A stretch of DNA of 64,000 nucleotides from Pyrus communis (Eukaryota > Streptophyta > Magnoliopsida > Rosales > Rosaceae). Made by a program: the position numbers and the translations under genes. Each line of letters starts with the position of its first letter. The stretch's first letter is position 1. Of this stretch, positions 34,753 to 47,269 are shown piece after piece. The notes under the pieces are model-generated. The model ran no database searches, was not told the origin of the DNA, and worked only from the letters and a program-made list of their open reading frames with translations. The stretch lies in the NCBI RefSeq assembly GCF_963583255.1, contig NC_084809.1, positions 873,001-937,000 of the forward strand. Direction: 5' to 3'.

Positions 34753-35399
34753 ACATATAATTGGCTTATAAAAGGTGATGCATTTGTCTGACTGTCATCT
34801 CTCGAAACAATCCACGCGTCGATGCGCTCATGAATTGCAGTAAAAGTCAGGTGGTCCAGTCCGACCACTCCTCCAATCAAGTCGTCCCGTCAAACCAACA
34901 CCCTGGTCCGCAAACGTCACGCACTTCCGGGCCACCGTGCCACCCACATTCCTCAACTGTGCTGAAAGACCATATTACTTGTTTTGGCTAATCTCGTTGG
35001 TACACGTGTGGACATTCTCGAACGTTCTCAATCACAAAGTAGGAAACTTCAATTTCCACTTCGGTTGGAAAACATGATACTTTCTCCCTAACGTAACTCC
35101 ACGTGTCCCTCCTTTTTGTGCGAGTGCTTCGCACCCTCAGATGCCTGGTTGGCCAACATGTGGGTCCAACTCAGAACTCCAGAACATGGAACTCAATTAT
35201 ACTTTTAATGCACGAGAACAACTTATATGAAATGTGTTTATCGAATAATTTCTTGTATGAACAAATAAAATTAAATATGATATGATTCGGATTAAGAAGT
35301 TATAATGGTAGTAAATCTATTTTATGTAAGTCATTCTTGTTATATACCAACAAACTTAGTGTATATTTTATATTATTACATACAAGAGCAGGATTGTTG

Positions 35400-35770
35400 A
35401 CACAGTCATTTTTACCTCTCAAACATCATTGTACTTTTTGTTTGTTGTTGATAATGTGAGAACACAATCATACATTGCTGAATGACCAAATTATGTAAGG
35501 GCTTATGAGAAGCTGGGTACTTCTTATATTACTAATTGATTTTATAATGAAATTCTCAATTTTCTTCACGGTATTAGAGTAAGTTTGCTCACATGTGAAC
35601 CTTAATGGCCACACGTGCTCTATGCCACACTTTTTATGTTATCCACCTATTAGACTTTAAAATTCACCACGTATGACCAAACATGCAAGCACTTACAAAA
35701 AATTAGACTACTCTTAATTTGTCACTTAATTTTATGATGAAACAACTTTCTTTATATTAATCCTCTTTAA
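35400..35770 (+). mobile_element. Decayed Copia-type LTR with primer-binding-site-like sequence
   Basis: TTCTTCACGGTATTAGAGTAAGTTTGC near 35568 resembles the LTR end plus TGGTATCAGAGC primer-binding site (initiator tRNA-Met) of plant Copia elements. Flanking text matches the fragment at 2530-2720. No polyprotein is present nearby, so this is a solo or truncated LTR. Confidence 0.4.
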
Positions 35771-36123
35771 TTTATTAGATTTCACTGTAAAAAATTAAAA
35801 AGGTTATATGAGAATAAAATAAATGTGTTCGTAACACTACCAATGTGTTAACTTGTGTATTTGTTTTTAGTATAGCTTAATACATAAGACATACCAATTG
35901 GTCCAATTACGTCGTCAACGCTTATCACGACACATAAAATAATATAAGTAAGGATAGAGATACTAAATTTAAAAACTAAAATTATAAACTAAAAGATGTG
36001 TTATCAATAGAAATGAACACGTCTTTTAACGTTTAAGTAATAAATCAATCATCAACTTACATGTTCTCTAATTTTTAAAATTTAATGTTCAAATTTAGTT
36101 TTCTTAACATTACTCAAAGAACA

Positions 36124-36144
36124 TATATATATATATATATATAC
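36124..36144. repeat. (TA)n microsatellite
   Basis: About ten TA units lie some 290 bp upstream of the first DUF-family gene, followed by a shorter TA run at 36158-36167. Confidence 0.85.
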
Positions 36145-36309
36145 ATCTTATGTGTTATATATATATAAATTCTTCCTAGATACGCCAAACTTTAGGCGGG
36201 CCCTGCAAGCAAACGAATCCGCCAATGGGTAGTCGCAACTGCTGGAGTGGTGCCCTAGACACGTGGTGGTTCCGCACCCAGCCACCACGCTACTGCTATG
36301 ATTATCGCT

Positions 36310-36390
36310 TCTGTCCTCCGGAGACGAGAGAGAGAGAGAGAGAGATAGAGAGAGAAAGGAGAGAGAGAGAGAGAGACAGACAGACAGAGA
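36310..36390 (+). repeat. (GA)n / (GACA)n tract in a 5' UTR
   Basis: Long GAGA runs with a CAGACAGACAGA segment end about 45 bp before the ATG at 36437. GA-rich leaders of this sort bind BPC/GAGA-type factors in plants. The tract makes artefact open frames. Confidence 0.75.
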
Positions 36391-36436
36391 TCAGGCATCC
36401 GAGGGAGAGGAGGGGAACATCGTACGAGGAGGGTGG

Positions 36437-37297
36437 ATGGACGCCGGAGATGGATGGCGCGTGGCAGGCGGTGAGACTGGTGCTCCGGATAAGACGATAA
36501 TCAACCAGATAATGCTCAGATTCCGGCCGATCGCTCCGAAACCGGCGGCTGGCGGCTCTTTCTCCGGTCCGGCTTCGGTGGATGGTAAAACCGTCCTTTC
36601 TGCAAGCAAGAGAGTCAAGAGGAAGTACATTAGGGTCACGAAGGACCCTAAGAATAATAACAGCACTAGAAAATTAATCAACAGTGGATCTTCGACTGAT
36701 GATAATCCGACGGATGTCGTCACTCTTCCACTGATGCCGGAAAAAACAGACTCTCTAGGTTTTTCAGGTAGTGGATCTTGGCATAACAGGGAGATTCCTA
36801 CGTGGATGAACCTAAACCCTAAGATGAACCGGTCCGTCTGGAACGAGGACAGCCTGTCCAGGACAGATCGTGCGGCGGTGGTGCCTCGTGTGGCGGCGGT
36901 GGAGTCGTGGGTGACGGTGGAAAGCGTGACAGACACGTGCATGGAAGTACGAGGGTTAGGGTATACGGACATGGAGAAAATGAAGAGTTTGGATAAAGAC
37001 ACGTGTCCGGGGTTTATATCGGACGGCTCTAACAAAGTGCAGTGGGTGAACGATGCCTACAAGAGGATGGTGAGCTATGTGGAAGGGCAGTCGCCGCCGG
37101 CGGAGGTTGTGGTGTGGCTGGCTACGAAGGAGAGCCTGCCGTACGCTCACCCGATGTTCAGTTGCCGGTTGAGGCTGCAGTACTCCACGTTGCAGAAGGA
37201 GAAGTGCTCGAAGACGGTGCCGTGCGATGTGTGGAGGATGGAGTGTGGGTGGGCTTGGAGGCTGGATATTAAGGCGGCGCTTGGTTTGGGTCTTTAA
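36437..37297 (+). CDS. Uncharacterised plant protein (DUF7950-like), copy 1, 286 aa
   Basis: A single exon, ATG at 36437, stop at 37295. I recognise the family only as plant proteins of unknown function (I believe DUF7950; the name needs checking). The N-terminal box is MLRFRPIAPKP (about residues 25-36), then a basic KRVKRKYIRV (about 57-66), a low-complexity linker, and a conserved C-terminal domain (about 155-280): VAAVESWVTVESVTDTCMEV, DTCPGFISDGSNKVQWVNDA followed by YKRMVS, and KTVPCDVWRMECGWAWRLD. The product has no signal peptide or membrane segment and may be nuclear because of the basic stretch. It is a tandem paralogue of the gene at 41585. A GA-rich leader precedes it, and a potential splice donor (AATCAG then GTATATG) lies about 50 bp after the stop. 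Confidence 0.88.
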   Translation: MDAGDGWRVAGGETGAPDKTIINQIMLRFRPIAPKPAAGGSFSGPASVDGKTVLSASKRVKRKYIRVTKDPKNNNSTRKLINSGSSTDDNPTDVVTLPLMPEKTDSLGFSGSGSWHNREIPTWMNLNPKMNRSVWNEDSLSRTDRAAVVPRVAAVESWVTVESVTDTCMEVRGLGYTDMEKMKSLDKDTCPGFISDGSNKVQWVNDAYKRMVSYVEGQSPPAEVVVWLATKESLPYAHPMFSCRLRLQYSTLQKEKCSKTVPCDVWRMECGWAWRLDIKAALGLGL

Positions 37298-40200
37298 ACT
37301 AGAAGGAGCAGAACTGGAGGGAGCAGAAGGTGCTAATAAAAATCAGGTATATGTTTATTAATTCTGGTTTTTAATATAAACCTTTGAATAAAGCAAACTA
37401 CTAAACGATAGACTAACTAACTCGCACAGGGAACAAAGCTCAATCTCTCATGATAAAGTCTTTATATGTGTCACTTTTACTAGTAAGTGTAAAAACACGA
37501 GGTTCTGAAATAAATCAGGTGCTAGTCGGACGATGAATAAGAGCTTAGGCGAACTTACCAAAACATAGAATTCTAGACATATAATTACAGGGGTAAAAGC
37601 TTTGGTTTACTTTTCCTTTGGGACTCTTGGCTGGTAAAATTTTGTATCACAATCAAAATATAGTCTCGGAGACATTATCCGTCAAATAAATACTGAATAT
37701 GTGATGAAAGCTTACAGGTAGTAGGTAAAAGCTTTTGTTTCGATCTAAAACCATGGAAAGGGAAAGGAGGAGAGGAAGAGAAGTCCAAACAAAGCAACAC
37801 GTGGTTGCTCTCCTTGAGCCACACCTAGCGTCTATGTGGATATAGATATAGATAAAGATATATATATATATATATATATAAAATTAAAGGAGCTGATGGA
37901 AATATTATCTTTTATTGGCTGCTGTGTGTCATACATTTTCCTGTTGTGAGATGATTTCAAGAACCCCACGTATAATTAAGTAGTATTTTTCTCTACTAAT
38001 TACGTAGTTTTTATTTTTTTTATAAGAATCAAATTCTTATAATTGGTCGAATATTTTGAGTCTAGCGTGGTGATATATTTCAAATTTTTGGTTCAATATA
38101 TTAAAATTACGAGTTTAATTTCTATTAAATAATTGGTAAACCATGTAAGGGAGAAAAGGGAATAAATAATTATAAAATAGGGAAACAATAGATGGATGCC
38201 ACAATAGATAAAATAAAGGTTTAGTTTTAGGTTGCTCAATTTTTTTTAAAAGCAGTTTCTTAAAAAGTTGTTGTCCTAATTGTGTTTGGTAAATGAATTT
38301 TTTTTTTTTTTTAAATCATGGATCTAAAACAGCTCTGCACATTTTTCTTTAAAAAGCGTTTTTTTTTCTTTGGAGACAGGTAAATAATACCAATTAATTA
38401 AATTTTTGTAATCACAATTCTACCCCCATCATTTTATTTTTTGTTGAAAGTACTTATGACACTATAGTTTACTAAACACTTACCTGCTTTACAAAACTTT
38501 CTTACGCCTAACCCCAATCTAGCCCTAACGTCTCTAAGGCATCCCTCCAAGGCCGGAGTTTAGGTATATGCCCAACTTTTAGATGGTCCAACAGCTTATA
38601 AAGTAATGCTATACAGCCTGATATACCAAACATAGGCATCTCCAAACTTAGTAAATAAATTACACATAAATATATACAATATTCTGTCCTTGGAACCTTA
38701 TAATTCTAATGTAAACAATAAAAAAATAAAGCATTAGGAAATAGTATCATTCAATGGATATGCAGTAATGCGGTAAACTTACCCTGAACCTTCAATTACA
38801 AAATAATGGGAGCATTTTAGCTCTTCCATATTAACTGTGATGTATGCTTATCACACGTTTTTTAGGCTGTCATGTGTTCTCCCACTTGATTATAATTGAT
38901 TAACTTATGTAATTTATTCCAAAAATAAAAAATTAGACCTACAATTGAAACTAAAATAATAAAACCAAGTTCATCGTTCTCCCTTCAAAAATGCAAATTA
39001 AAATCGCCAGAAGTTAATCACAAAGCAAAGCATACTACTCAAATTTTCCAAAAAAAAAAAAAAAAAAAAAAACAACCACCTGAAAAACAATCAGCACAGA
39101 TATTTGACGTTGGAGTGAGTTGTCCTCGGCTGCGCCACCGCCGCAGAGTCGTCATGTCTTCATAGTGCCCCTCCTTACGATCCCCAGCCTCGATGGCCTC
39201 AAGGGCCTCGTCGCCGTCAACCACAACCTCCTCAAACTGAATTTGCTGGTGGTGTCGTGCTCTGCCTCTTCTTGCTCAGGGTCATCTACTGGAAGAACGA
39301 GAATCGCCCGACCTGCGACTCAAAAAGTAAAAAAAAATAGAAAACTAGGGGCCTACATGCAGATCGTTTCCACCTGTAACACGAATGTCCACCAATCCCA
39401 GCAATAAAAGAATAACTTTTTTTTACTTTTCATACATTTTTAATTTTCGATCGTAGGATTAAATGAATTAGAAAAAAATTAAATGATAGAAATTAATAAA
39501 ATATGTGTGAGATTTAAAAATAGGAATGGATATCACACTCCATAGAAAACGGAGCGAGAGAGATAAGGCTTGGTAGACGGCAAGGGATATGTGGTTGCTT
39601 TGGGCGACTGTTTAGTTTTTTAATACTATTTTTGTTTAAGTTTTTAATTTTTGAATTTTTAAAAATAAATTACAAAAGTTAACCATAATTTGAGTGAAGG
39701 GACACATGGTAGCTTAGAAAGTTTATGATGAGCATATACCACAGTTAATGTATATATGAGTAAGCTTGTGAAGGATTGCTAAACGGAAAGAGACTATATA
39801 TATATATATATAGTTATGAACCTTCTCTTGCAACTATAAAATAATGAATTTGTCTTTTTTTTTTTTAGGTGACGAAATGTGTCTTAGATTTTAAAATGTT
39901 CGTTTTTGTTTTCAAAAAAATGTTCTTATGGAACGATACTCTTTGGATCTATATTTACAAAGAATTGTTCTGCATTAAGAAGGAGAGGAATCCAACTCCG
40001 TCCGACATTGATAGCATTGTGTTTTGCTCAATCCGTAAGTCGAATTAGAACAGGAAAGTCTTTAGTTAATTGAAACAGTACATTTTAAATTATTTTGCGA
40101 ATTTTCCAGGTTATACATGTTATATTTACTTTCTTATATTGGTAAATTTGTACAATTAAAAATATGAAACTTTCAAGAAAAGGATTTGGCCTAAGTTTAT

Positions 40201-41570
40201 TTTAACAAAAAATCATGCTATAACTTTATTTAATGAAAAAGACTTAAATTTTAATGAAAATTTCTTGAACTTTAATAAAAATGACAAAAGAACTTAAAAT
40301 TAATGGTAAGGATATAATTTTAATATTAAAAAATTAAAAAAAAATGACACGCCGGATCCGTGTGTCCTCACACATACTATTTATGAAACTGACTACGCTG
40401 TTTATGAAATTTGCTACACTGTTTATGAAACTTAATGGTACTACACTGTTTATGAAATTTATTACATTTTTTATGAAACTTAACGGTACTAGATTGTTTA
40501 TGAAACTTACTACATTGTTTATGAACCTTAACAATACTATATTGTTTATGAAACTTAACGTTACTAGATTGTTTATAAAACTTAATGGTACTACACTGTT
40601 TATAAAACTTAACTGTACTACCTTGTTTATGAAACTTAACGCATGCGGGGCACACATATTTATATTTTATGTTTTTTTTATCTTTATTATTAAATAAAAT
40701 TATTAGATAACTTTTAGTTAAAATACAAAATTTTGAAATTATTTTCATTAATTTTTTTTATTAAATAATACTATCAGAAATAGTAGATCTAGCTATGAAT
40801 TTACAACTTTGACAAATAAAAAGCTACGGATTTACAGCAGATATTTTAAGAACACGTGGCAGCACTTGATCACAGGTATCACGTGGCAGCGCTCGATCAC
40901 AGGTATCCAATATTGGAAAATTTTCTATTCCATAAATGGAAATTAAACCCAAAATAAACCTAAAAAATCTTGCCCAAAGATTCACTTGTCCATCCGACCA
41001 ACCACGCGTCCATATCGTAAAAGCACCAATTTTATCTCTCTCACTCGCACAAACTCCACGTCGTTCGCCTACCCTTCTAATTGCTGGCGTGCGTTAGAGC
41101 CCGTCCAGGCGAGAGTGCGCGTCACGCGGTGTGTCTCGCGTGTAAACTTTTAATGTTACTCTTTCGCAAACCGAATTTTGATGTTCTTGGCGAATGGAAG
41201 ACGAGCACGTATTTGATATCTCGAACCTCCCCAAAGGCAACAGAAGTACGCTATGCTCGAGGCAGCCCCACGTCGACGTCTGCTTTTGAAAGTGGCTGAC
41301 ACATAGTGCTCCCTCATTGGATGGGAGAGAGGGACATGAGTTATAGTGGGCTCCACTGGGGGGGAAAAGGTTTTAACCACTTGGAACCCGTCGTTGTTTC
41401 GGAGCTGTAACCCTAGCCCGTGGTGGGGAAGGGGCGTTGGTACTACTTCACACGCGCTTCCTCTCACGTTTCGTTGTTACTAACTTCTGCCTACCGCCCA
41501 TTAATATAATAAACGCTAGTCGTAGCTTCCATTTCGGCGAGAGAGAGAAAGTGGAGAGAGAAAGATTGTG
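37298..41570. other. Spacer between the two DUF paralogues
   Basis: AT-rich, with (TA)n runs at 37858-37880 and 39795-39812, a poly-A/T tract at 39050-39072 and a minisatellite at 40374-40641. A GC-richer island at 39115-39330 has frames reading like coding sequence (for example LCLFLLRVIYWKNENRPTC) but with no start, splice pattern or recognised family; it may be a gene fragment. The last 500 bp are the promoter and GA-rich leader of copy 2. Confidence 0.5.
40374..40641. repeat. Minisatellite of 21- and 27-bp units
   Basis: Ten full units and a partial one, each opening with TTTATGAAACTTA or close variants. Five consecutive units near the end are 27 bp; earlier ones alternate 21 and 27 bp. 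Because both lengths are multiples of three, frames stay open on both strands (LFMKL-type repeats on plus, KFHKQCS-type on minus). No start context or homology suggests a real protein. Confidence 0.85.
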
Positions 41571-41584
41571 TAAAGGTTGTTGAT

Positions 41585-42487
41585 ATGGAGGGCGGAGAAC
41601 GGCGGCGGATGCAAAGAAGAGATGGTGGGGGGCAGGATAAGCCTGCAATCGTGAACGCGAACATGCTTAGATTTCGGCCGATTGCACCGAAACCGGTGGC
41701 GAACAGAGCCGGAGAGGTTGGTAATAACGAAAACTCGGTTTCCACTATTTTGACGAGTGCAAGAAGAAAGAGAAAGTACGTTAGGGTTTCCAAGAAAAAT
41801 GTATGCACAGCGAAGAACAAGGATCCTAAGCGCGTGGTGACGACGCTGCAGCTCTTGCCGGAGGAAAACGATAACAACGGCTCATCGAACGGTGAATCTT
41901 GGCGTCCGTTAGATCCTACGGTGACGGACAATAATAACGATAGAAATAACAACAATAGTAAACCTACTGGTAAAGAAGATGAGGGCTTAGGCCTAGGAAT
42001 TCCCATGTGGTTGAGGAATTACATGGGTGGTGGAGGAGGATCAGATCCGACGGAGGGGATGCGGCAGATGGTGGCGGTGGAGTCTTGGGTGACGGTGGAG
42101 TGCTTGAGAGGCACATGCATGAATGTGCAAGGTACGTTTGGAAGTTTTAGGAGTAGGGACGCGGCGAGGATGATGAGTGATCTGGAGGGTGACACGTGTC
42201 CTGGTTTTATATCGGACGGTCGGAACAGGGTGCAGTGGCTGAACGGGGCGTTTAAGAGGATGGTGAGCCAGCAGAAGCGCGCAGGGGAGATAGCGGTGTG
42301 GTTGGTGGTGAAAGAGAAACTGCCGTACGCGGATGCTTCAGCGTTAATAGCGTGCCAAGTAAAGCTGCAGTACACGGTGGGTAAGGACAAGTGCTCTCGA
42401 ACTGTGCCTTGTGATTTGTGGAGAATGGACGATGGAGGATTTGCATGGAGGCTCGACGTTAACGCTGCTCTCACTCTGGGCCGTTGA
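41585..42487 (+). CDS. Uncharacterised plant protein (DUF7950-like), copy 2, 300 aa
   Basis: A single exon and a paralogue of the gene at 36437, same strand, 4.3 kb downstream. It shares MLRFRPIAPKP (about residues 28-38), RRKRKYVRVSKK, VAVESWVTVE followed by GTCMNVQG, DTCPGFISDGRNRVQWLNGA then FKRMVS, and CSRTVPCDLWRMDDGGFAWR then LDVNAALTLG. The linker is Asn/Asp-rich (DNNNDRNNNNSKP) and unrelated to copy 1, so only the boxes are constrained. The spacing of conserved Cys and Trp in the last 120 residues suggests a compact folded domain. Function is unknown. Its leader has GAGAGAGAGAAAG repeats like copy 1, and a GATCTCAG-GTATAT donor-like site lies about 83 bp after the stop. Confidence 0.88.
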   Translation: MEGGERRRMQRRDGGGQDKPAIVNANMLRFRPIAPKPVANRAGEVGNNENSVSTILTSARRKRKYVRVSKKNVCTAKNKDPKRVVTTLQLLPEENDNNGSSNGESWRPLDPTVTDNNNDRNNNNSKPTGKEDEGLGLGIPMWLRNYMGGGGGSDPTEGMRQMVAVESWVTVECLRGTCMNVQGTFGSFRSRDAARMMSDLEGDTCPGFISDGRNRVQWLNGAFKRMVSQQKRAGEIAVWLVVKEKLPYADASALIACQVKLQYTVGKDKCSRTVPCDLWRMDDGGFAWRLDVNAALTLGR

Positions 42488-43365
42488 TTTGAAGTCGTTT
42501 GTAATCGTATTTATGGATAAGATTCGTACAGATTATCAGTAGATTATGGAATGGAAGCTGAAGATCTCAGGTATATAATTTGCATTCATATATATTATAC
42601 ATTTTTGAGTTAGTTTGGTCATTAACTTCGCCAATTAAATTTAATTTAAGTGCGCAAATTAAGATAAACACGGATTAAGTACTCCTAAACGAGTAGCAGA
42701 GCAAGCTATAGCTGGCAAAACTTTATTTGTGGTGTAGGTGGGACAAAGTTAGTGATATAAACCATTTCGTTTTAGTTTTCTGCTTTTTAATTCATTGGTA
42801 GAGTCGTGCAGATCCAGTAACTAATTAAGTAATTATTCAAATTAACAAGAACCAATGTTTAAACACCAGGATAATTTAAAAAGAGACCAGGTTAATTTAT
42901 GACCATAACTCTTATATATTTATTGTATTAATTAAGCTTGAGCCAACACTAATCCCCTTTTTTTTCTGATCTTCTTGCCAGGTAAGATAAAGAGAGACTG
43001 CCCTATTCTTTCTATCCTGCTGGTAATGCAAACTTTAGCCAGAGTCATCTCATCTACATCTAAACCTTTAAATTAATTTGATCCTTCTATATATAACCAT
43101 CTGGCTAGTTGGCTTAGATGGCATCATGCTTTTGGTGCACTTCTTTGCCAGAAACATGATGTTTATACTAATTAATAGGCAAAACGAAACGATTAACAAA
43201 TTGTGTATATATATTTATCTATCTGAGAATATCATCTCTAATGATGGGAAAGTCAATTACTAAGTTGAACTTTTGAACCCTAATTAGATTCCAGTGTTCA
43301 ATCAACAATTGGTAATTAATCTGCATGATGTTATTTGTCAATACTTGAAAAAATAGTTCTTATAT

Positions 43366-43400
43366 ACATACATACATACATACATATATATACATACACA
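43366..43400. repeat. (TACA)n microsatellite
   Basis: Six or so CATA/TACA units merging into a TATATA run and ACACATATG. Confidence 0.85.
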
Positions 43401-46400
43401 TATGCACATAATTAATAAGAGAAATAACTTCTGTTCCTGGTTTGCATTCAATAGAATGAATTAGAAATAGAAGGAATAAGAAACTACTGTTTTTAAAAAT
43501 AAATAAAATTAATTAAAATCACAAATATTTGGGAGGAGATATATATATATATATATATATAAAAGAGAGACTTACATGAGCCGATAACACAAAAATGGTG
43601 GCATTGTCCCACACATATTACGCATTTTTATATGCTTTAACTTTTTTACTTGGTGTCATAATTAATGAAAGCATCTTAAATTTAGTGACCTTATTTCATG
43701 TAAGTAATTTTTTACATAGAACAGAGGAGATGATTGCAACAATTACTTGGTATCAGATAGATAACTAGTATATTGTCATTTATTCCGTGTGGATATTGAT
43801 TGTTCCCAGTAGAATTCTACTATTTTTTTTCCCTTTTTTCCTTGGGGGTGTGTTATAAAAATAAAATTTTCCCCATTGTTAAATTCATTTGCTGATGAAA
43901 AATGAAGAACTTGCGTTGTAATTCTTAAACTAAGTACCTAAGTTACTATTCCTTTGGTCTGATAAGTACTTAAATTGCTGCATAATATTACGATTTAATA
44001 ATATTATTCTTTATTTGTAAATAAAAAAATTTAAATTCAATTCTCTTTAAATAAAAATATAAATCAAATTATTATATAACTAATCCCAGTTAGCTCACTT
44101 TTTCACCTGTAGACTAGCATTTCCTTCACCTTACATGATGACTGCCAGGAAAATAACTACCTTGATTATAGCTCGTTGAATATCTCTTGTCCCGCTGGTT
44201 GTAGTATCATCTGATAACATCAGTCTTCTCATTCACTTTATTTGCATGCATGACATGTTTAACGAGTTAATTGGTTCAGAAGAAAAGTCAGAAATGTTTG
44301 GATTCATGGAACCAGCTGGAATATATAAAATATTATTATATTTTATCGTATACTGTATACTTGATGTGATCTCAATGATACAGTTAAAAAAGTGCCAAAA
44401 GTAGAAATATCAGCTTAAACTGTAGCTTGTCTTAGTGCTATATTTGGAATTTTGGATCTCTGCCCCGGGAAATTGTTTAAGATATATAGAGTGGACTACA
44501 GAAGAAGCTCATATCTTCTGTGTAATTCTTTTAACTTTTAGGATGTGATATCTACATATTCTTTTTACTTCTCATGTATTTTTGTTAATTTCTTTATTTG
44601 ATATTTTTCAATTCATCCGATCTGATGGTTAAAAATTAAAAAAATATATGAGAAGTAAAAAGGGATATGTAGATAGTAAATAATGTTTATTTCTTGTTAA
44701 TTATTGTTTTCATTTCTTGTTAATTATTGTTTTATGCATATAATAATTAATGTTTAATTTTTAATTTTTTTTGCTAGAATTATTGTAACAGGGCTTGATC
44801 TTTCCCGAGGAGGCTGGCTAGCTTCTGTGGATCTGAAGAATAATTGAACAGTGGTCTTGAAAGTGTACATACTGGTAAGCACGAAGCAGTACGTACGTAT
44901 TAGATATTGAATTATCTCAATGCCAAGAAACCGCATTGAGTTGAAAAAAAGGGATACGTAGCTATATATATATGGCTATATGCGTACTCCACTTCTACTG
45001 TACGTATACTCTTGATTTAGCAGCAAATTAAATCAGCTGCTGATGAAATCCTTAAAGGTTTGAGTACGTACATATATAATGTATGAGCAAGCAAGCTATG
45101 TAAAAATCCGCTGGTATGTTTATGTTTTTCTAATGCGCAATAATGCACATGTTATCATCAGAGATTAATCGATGTCCAATAATTATGTATATTGCTTCTC
45201 GATCTGTCTCTGAATTGTTTCGTTTCTTTTCTTAATTTTTTTTTCCATTTTTGGTGGATAATTACGTACGTAGTTTCATCATCAGCATGCAGTAATTAAA
45301 AGAAAGAAAATTATAAAATACACTGCAATGACTTGAAAGGAAGGGATAATACAATCTGCTTAGCTAGATAAATAAAACAGGAATTTACAGTCTAAATTAA
45401 TTGCAATATGCATTCCAAGCTAATAAAACCTAGCAAAACTAGCAAAACATAAGATTCCCTTAATTTCTGCTTAATAGAAAATCAGATACTTAATTAAAGT
45501 TGGGTGTTAATTGGATTTTCATTTTAGTCATCCTAATTAGGTACTTTATCTTGAATGGGTACGAAATCTCTCGTAGGTAATTACAAACTCATAGTGTTTA
45601 ATCGTGTTACTCTTAGATGTGTGTGTATATATATATTCAAACTAATGTAATTAATCAAAGGAATAAAATCAAAATTCAATCCAACAGTTGGTTTAATGAA
45701 AAATAAATCTTATTTATCCAAAGATTAAAATCTAAATGTCAATTTGATAACCATTTCATCTTTTAATTTTTAGTTTTCACTTTTTATGCTTGAGATATAA
45801 AGTATAGGAGATAATGGATGAATGAAGAAGCGTGGTGGGAGGTGAGGATGAATAAGATGAACACAAAATCTCGAAGGCGAAAACACAACTCAAAATAGTT
45901 TTTTGTTTTAGTTTTCAATTTGTGTACGTTACCTTATACATTTCTTCTACATCTATCAGACTGTCCTTTCTCCACTCTTATTCGTCATTCCTTCTCTTAT
46001 GTGCTTTCCCCATAACAGATGCATAAAGATAAAAAACTAAAAACTAATTACAAATGAAATGGTTACAAAAAAATGTGCTAAATATCTCAAAGTAACAAAG
46101 GCAATAGCCCGTCTTCCTTATTTCTTTTCCTTTATTCTTTCTTGCTTGATATTTTTAGTGATGATCCTCTTCTCAATATTTTCTTCATTCCTTCACACAT
46201 ATCATCCTCCATAACATACCATCAAGGCTGCATGCACTGTAATCAGTATCTCGATCGCTCTCTTGAAACTCTTTCTCATTCAAGGATATTGCCTGATGCC
46301 AACTCTCCTTTTGCATGTTTCCCTATCTGACGGTCACTCTCTTTCAACAAACATCGACAACTATTTCTCTGTATCCACTTAATTAGCTCAATGCTTCTTT

Positions 46401-47269
46401 TGTTTCTTAGGACTGGATTGGAACAGATAATCCATTATATTCAAAGTATGTTGAAGAAAGAGATAAAATTGTGTCTAACTTGAAGATAATATAGATTACT
46501 CATTAACGAAACTTATTTATTCTAATTCCCCGAAATAGATCAAAAGCGATAAATTAATTCCTTTCGTATCTAATCTCTATCTGATTCCTTCAAAATAAAC
46601 GTCAATATACTTTTAAGTCTTCTGGATTATCCATGAAAGTCCAGTTCTAAACATCAAACTGATGCCTTAAGAGTTTTTCATTAGAAATTGCTCACAAGTT
46701 TGACTTCCATGTTTAATCATTAATTAATCAGTATTCACCCAATGTTGATTGGTGAAACTTGCTCAATTAAGTACTGATTTCTTCTTTGAGGGAGGGATGT
46801 ATTCCAACCATTAACAATACACAGAAAACATGAGAAAGCGAGAGCTGGACACAGTGTTTTGATTGGATGAGGCATGTATTTGGTACAAAAATTCCAAATT
46901 ATTAATTAGTAGCATTAACGTTTCGTACACTTTGATTAGGTTTAAACTGAAAAGAAAATGAGAGGCTGGCTGGACGTACGTGAGTCGATTAAGTGAGGCC
47001 ACCTAAGCACTGGTAATTATAAAATATACAGATGCCCTATCAACCTTTGCAGTTGGCATATATCTAAAGTCTATACAGATGCCTCCAAAACATTTTATAA
47101 TAGCAAAATAATCTAATTAACCGATAAATTAGATGACAGATAGCTCCAAAACATTTTGTAATAGTTGATGTTTGGAAAACGACATTTTTGTACTACATGG
47201 ATCATGGATGTATTAAATATGACATCACACATCATTTAGTACATTAGATAGTACATCGATAATAACAAA

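Larger units (their letters stand above)
32409..36300. other. Long spacer with MITEs, Helitron-like and LTR relics
   Basis: Besides the cytochrome c1 3' UTR there is no gene that I can support. It contains a MITE (33508-33640), two tandem Helitron-like elements (33998-34752), an LTR-like relic (35400-35770) and a (TA)n run (36124-36144). The GC-richer part at 34800-35130 has many stops in all frames. Confidence 0.6.

Noticed and set aside
36225..36500. 91-codon frame rich in Arg/Glu
   Set aside because: Produced by the GA/GACA repeat of a 5' UTR and overlaps the true ATG at 36437 in another frame.
40334..40748. Repetitive proteins (LFMKL and KFHKQ types) on both strands
   Set aside because: Explained by minisatellite units whose lengths are multiples of three; start and context do not support genes.
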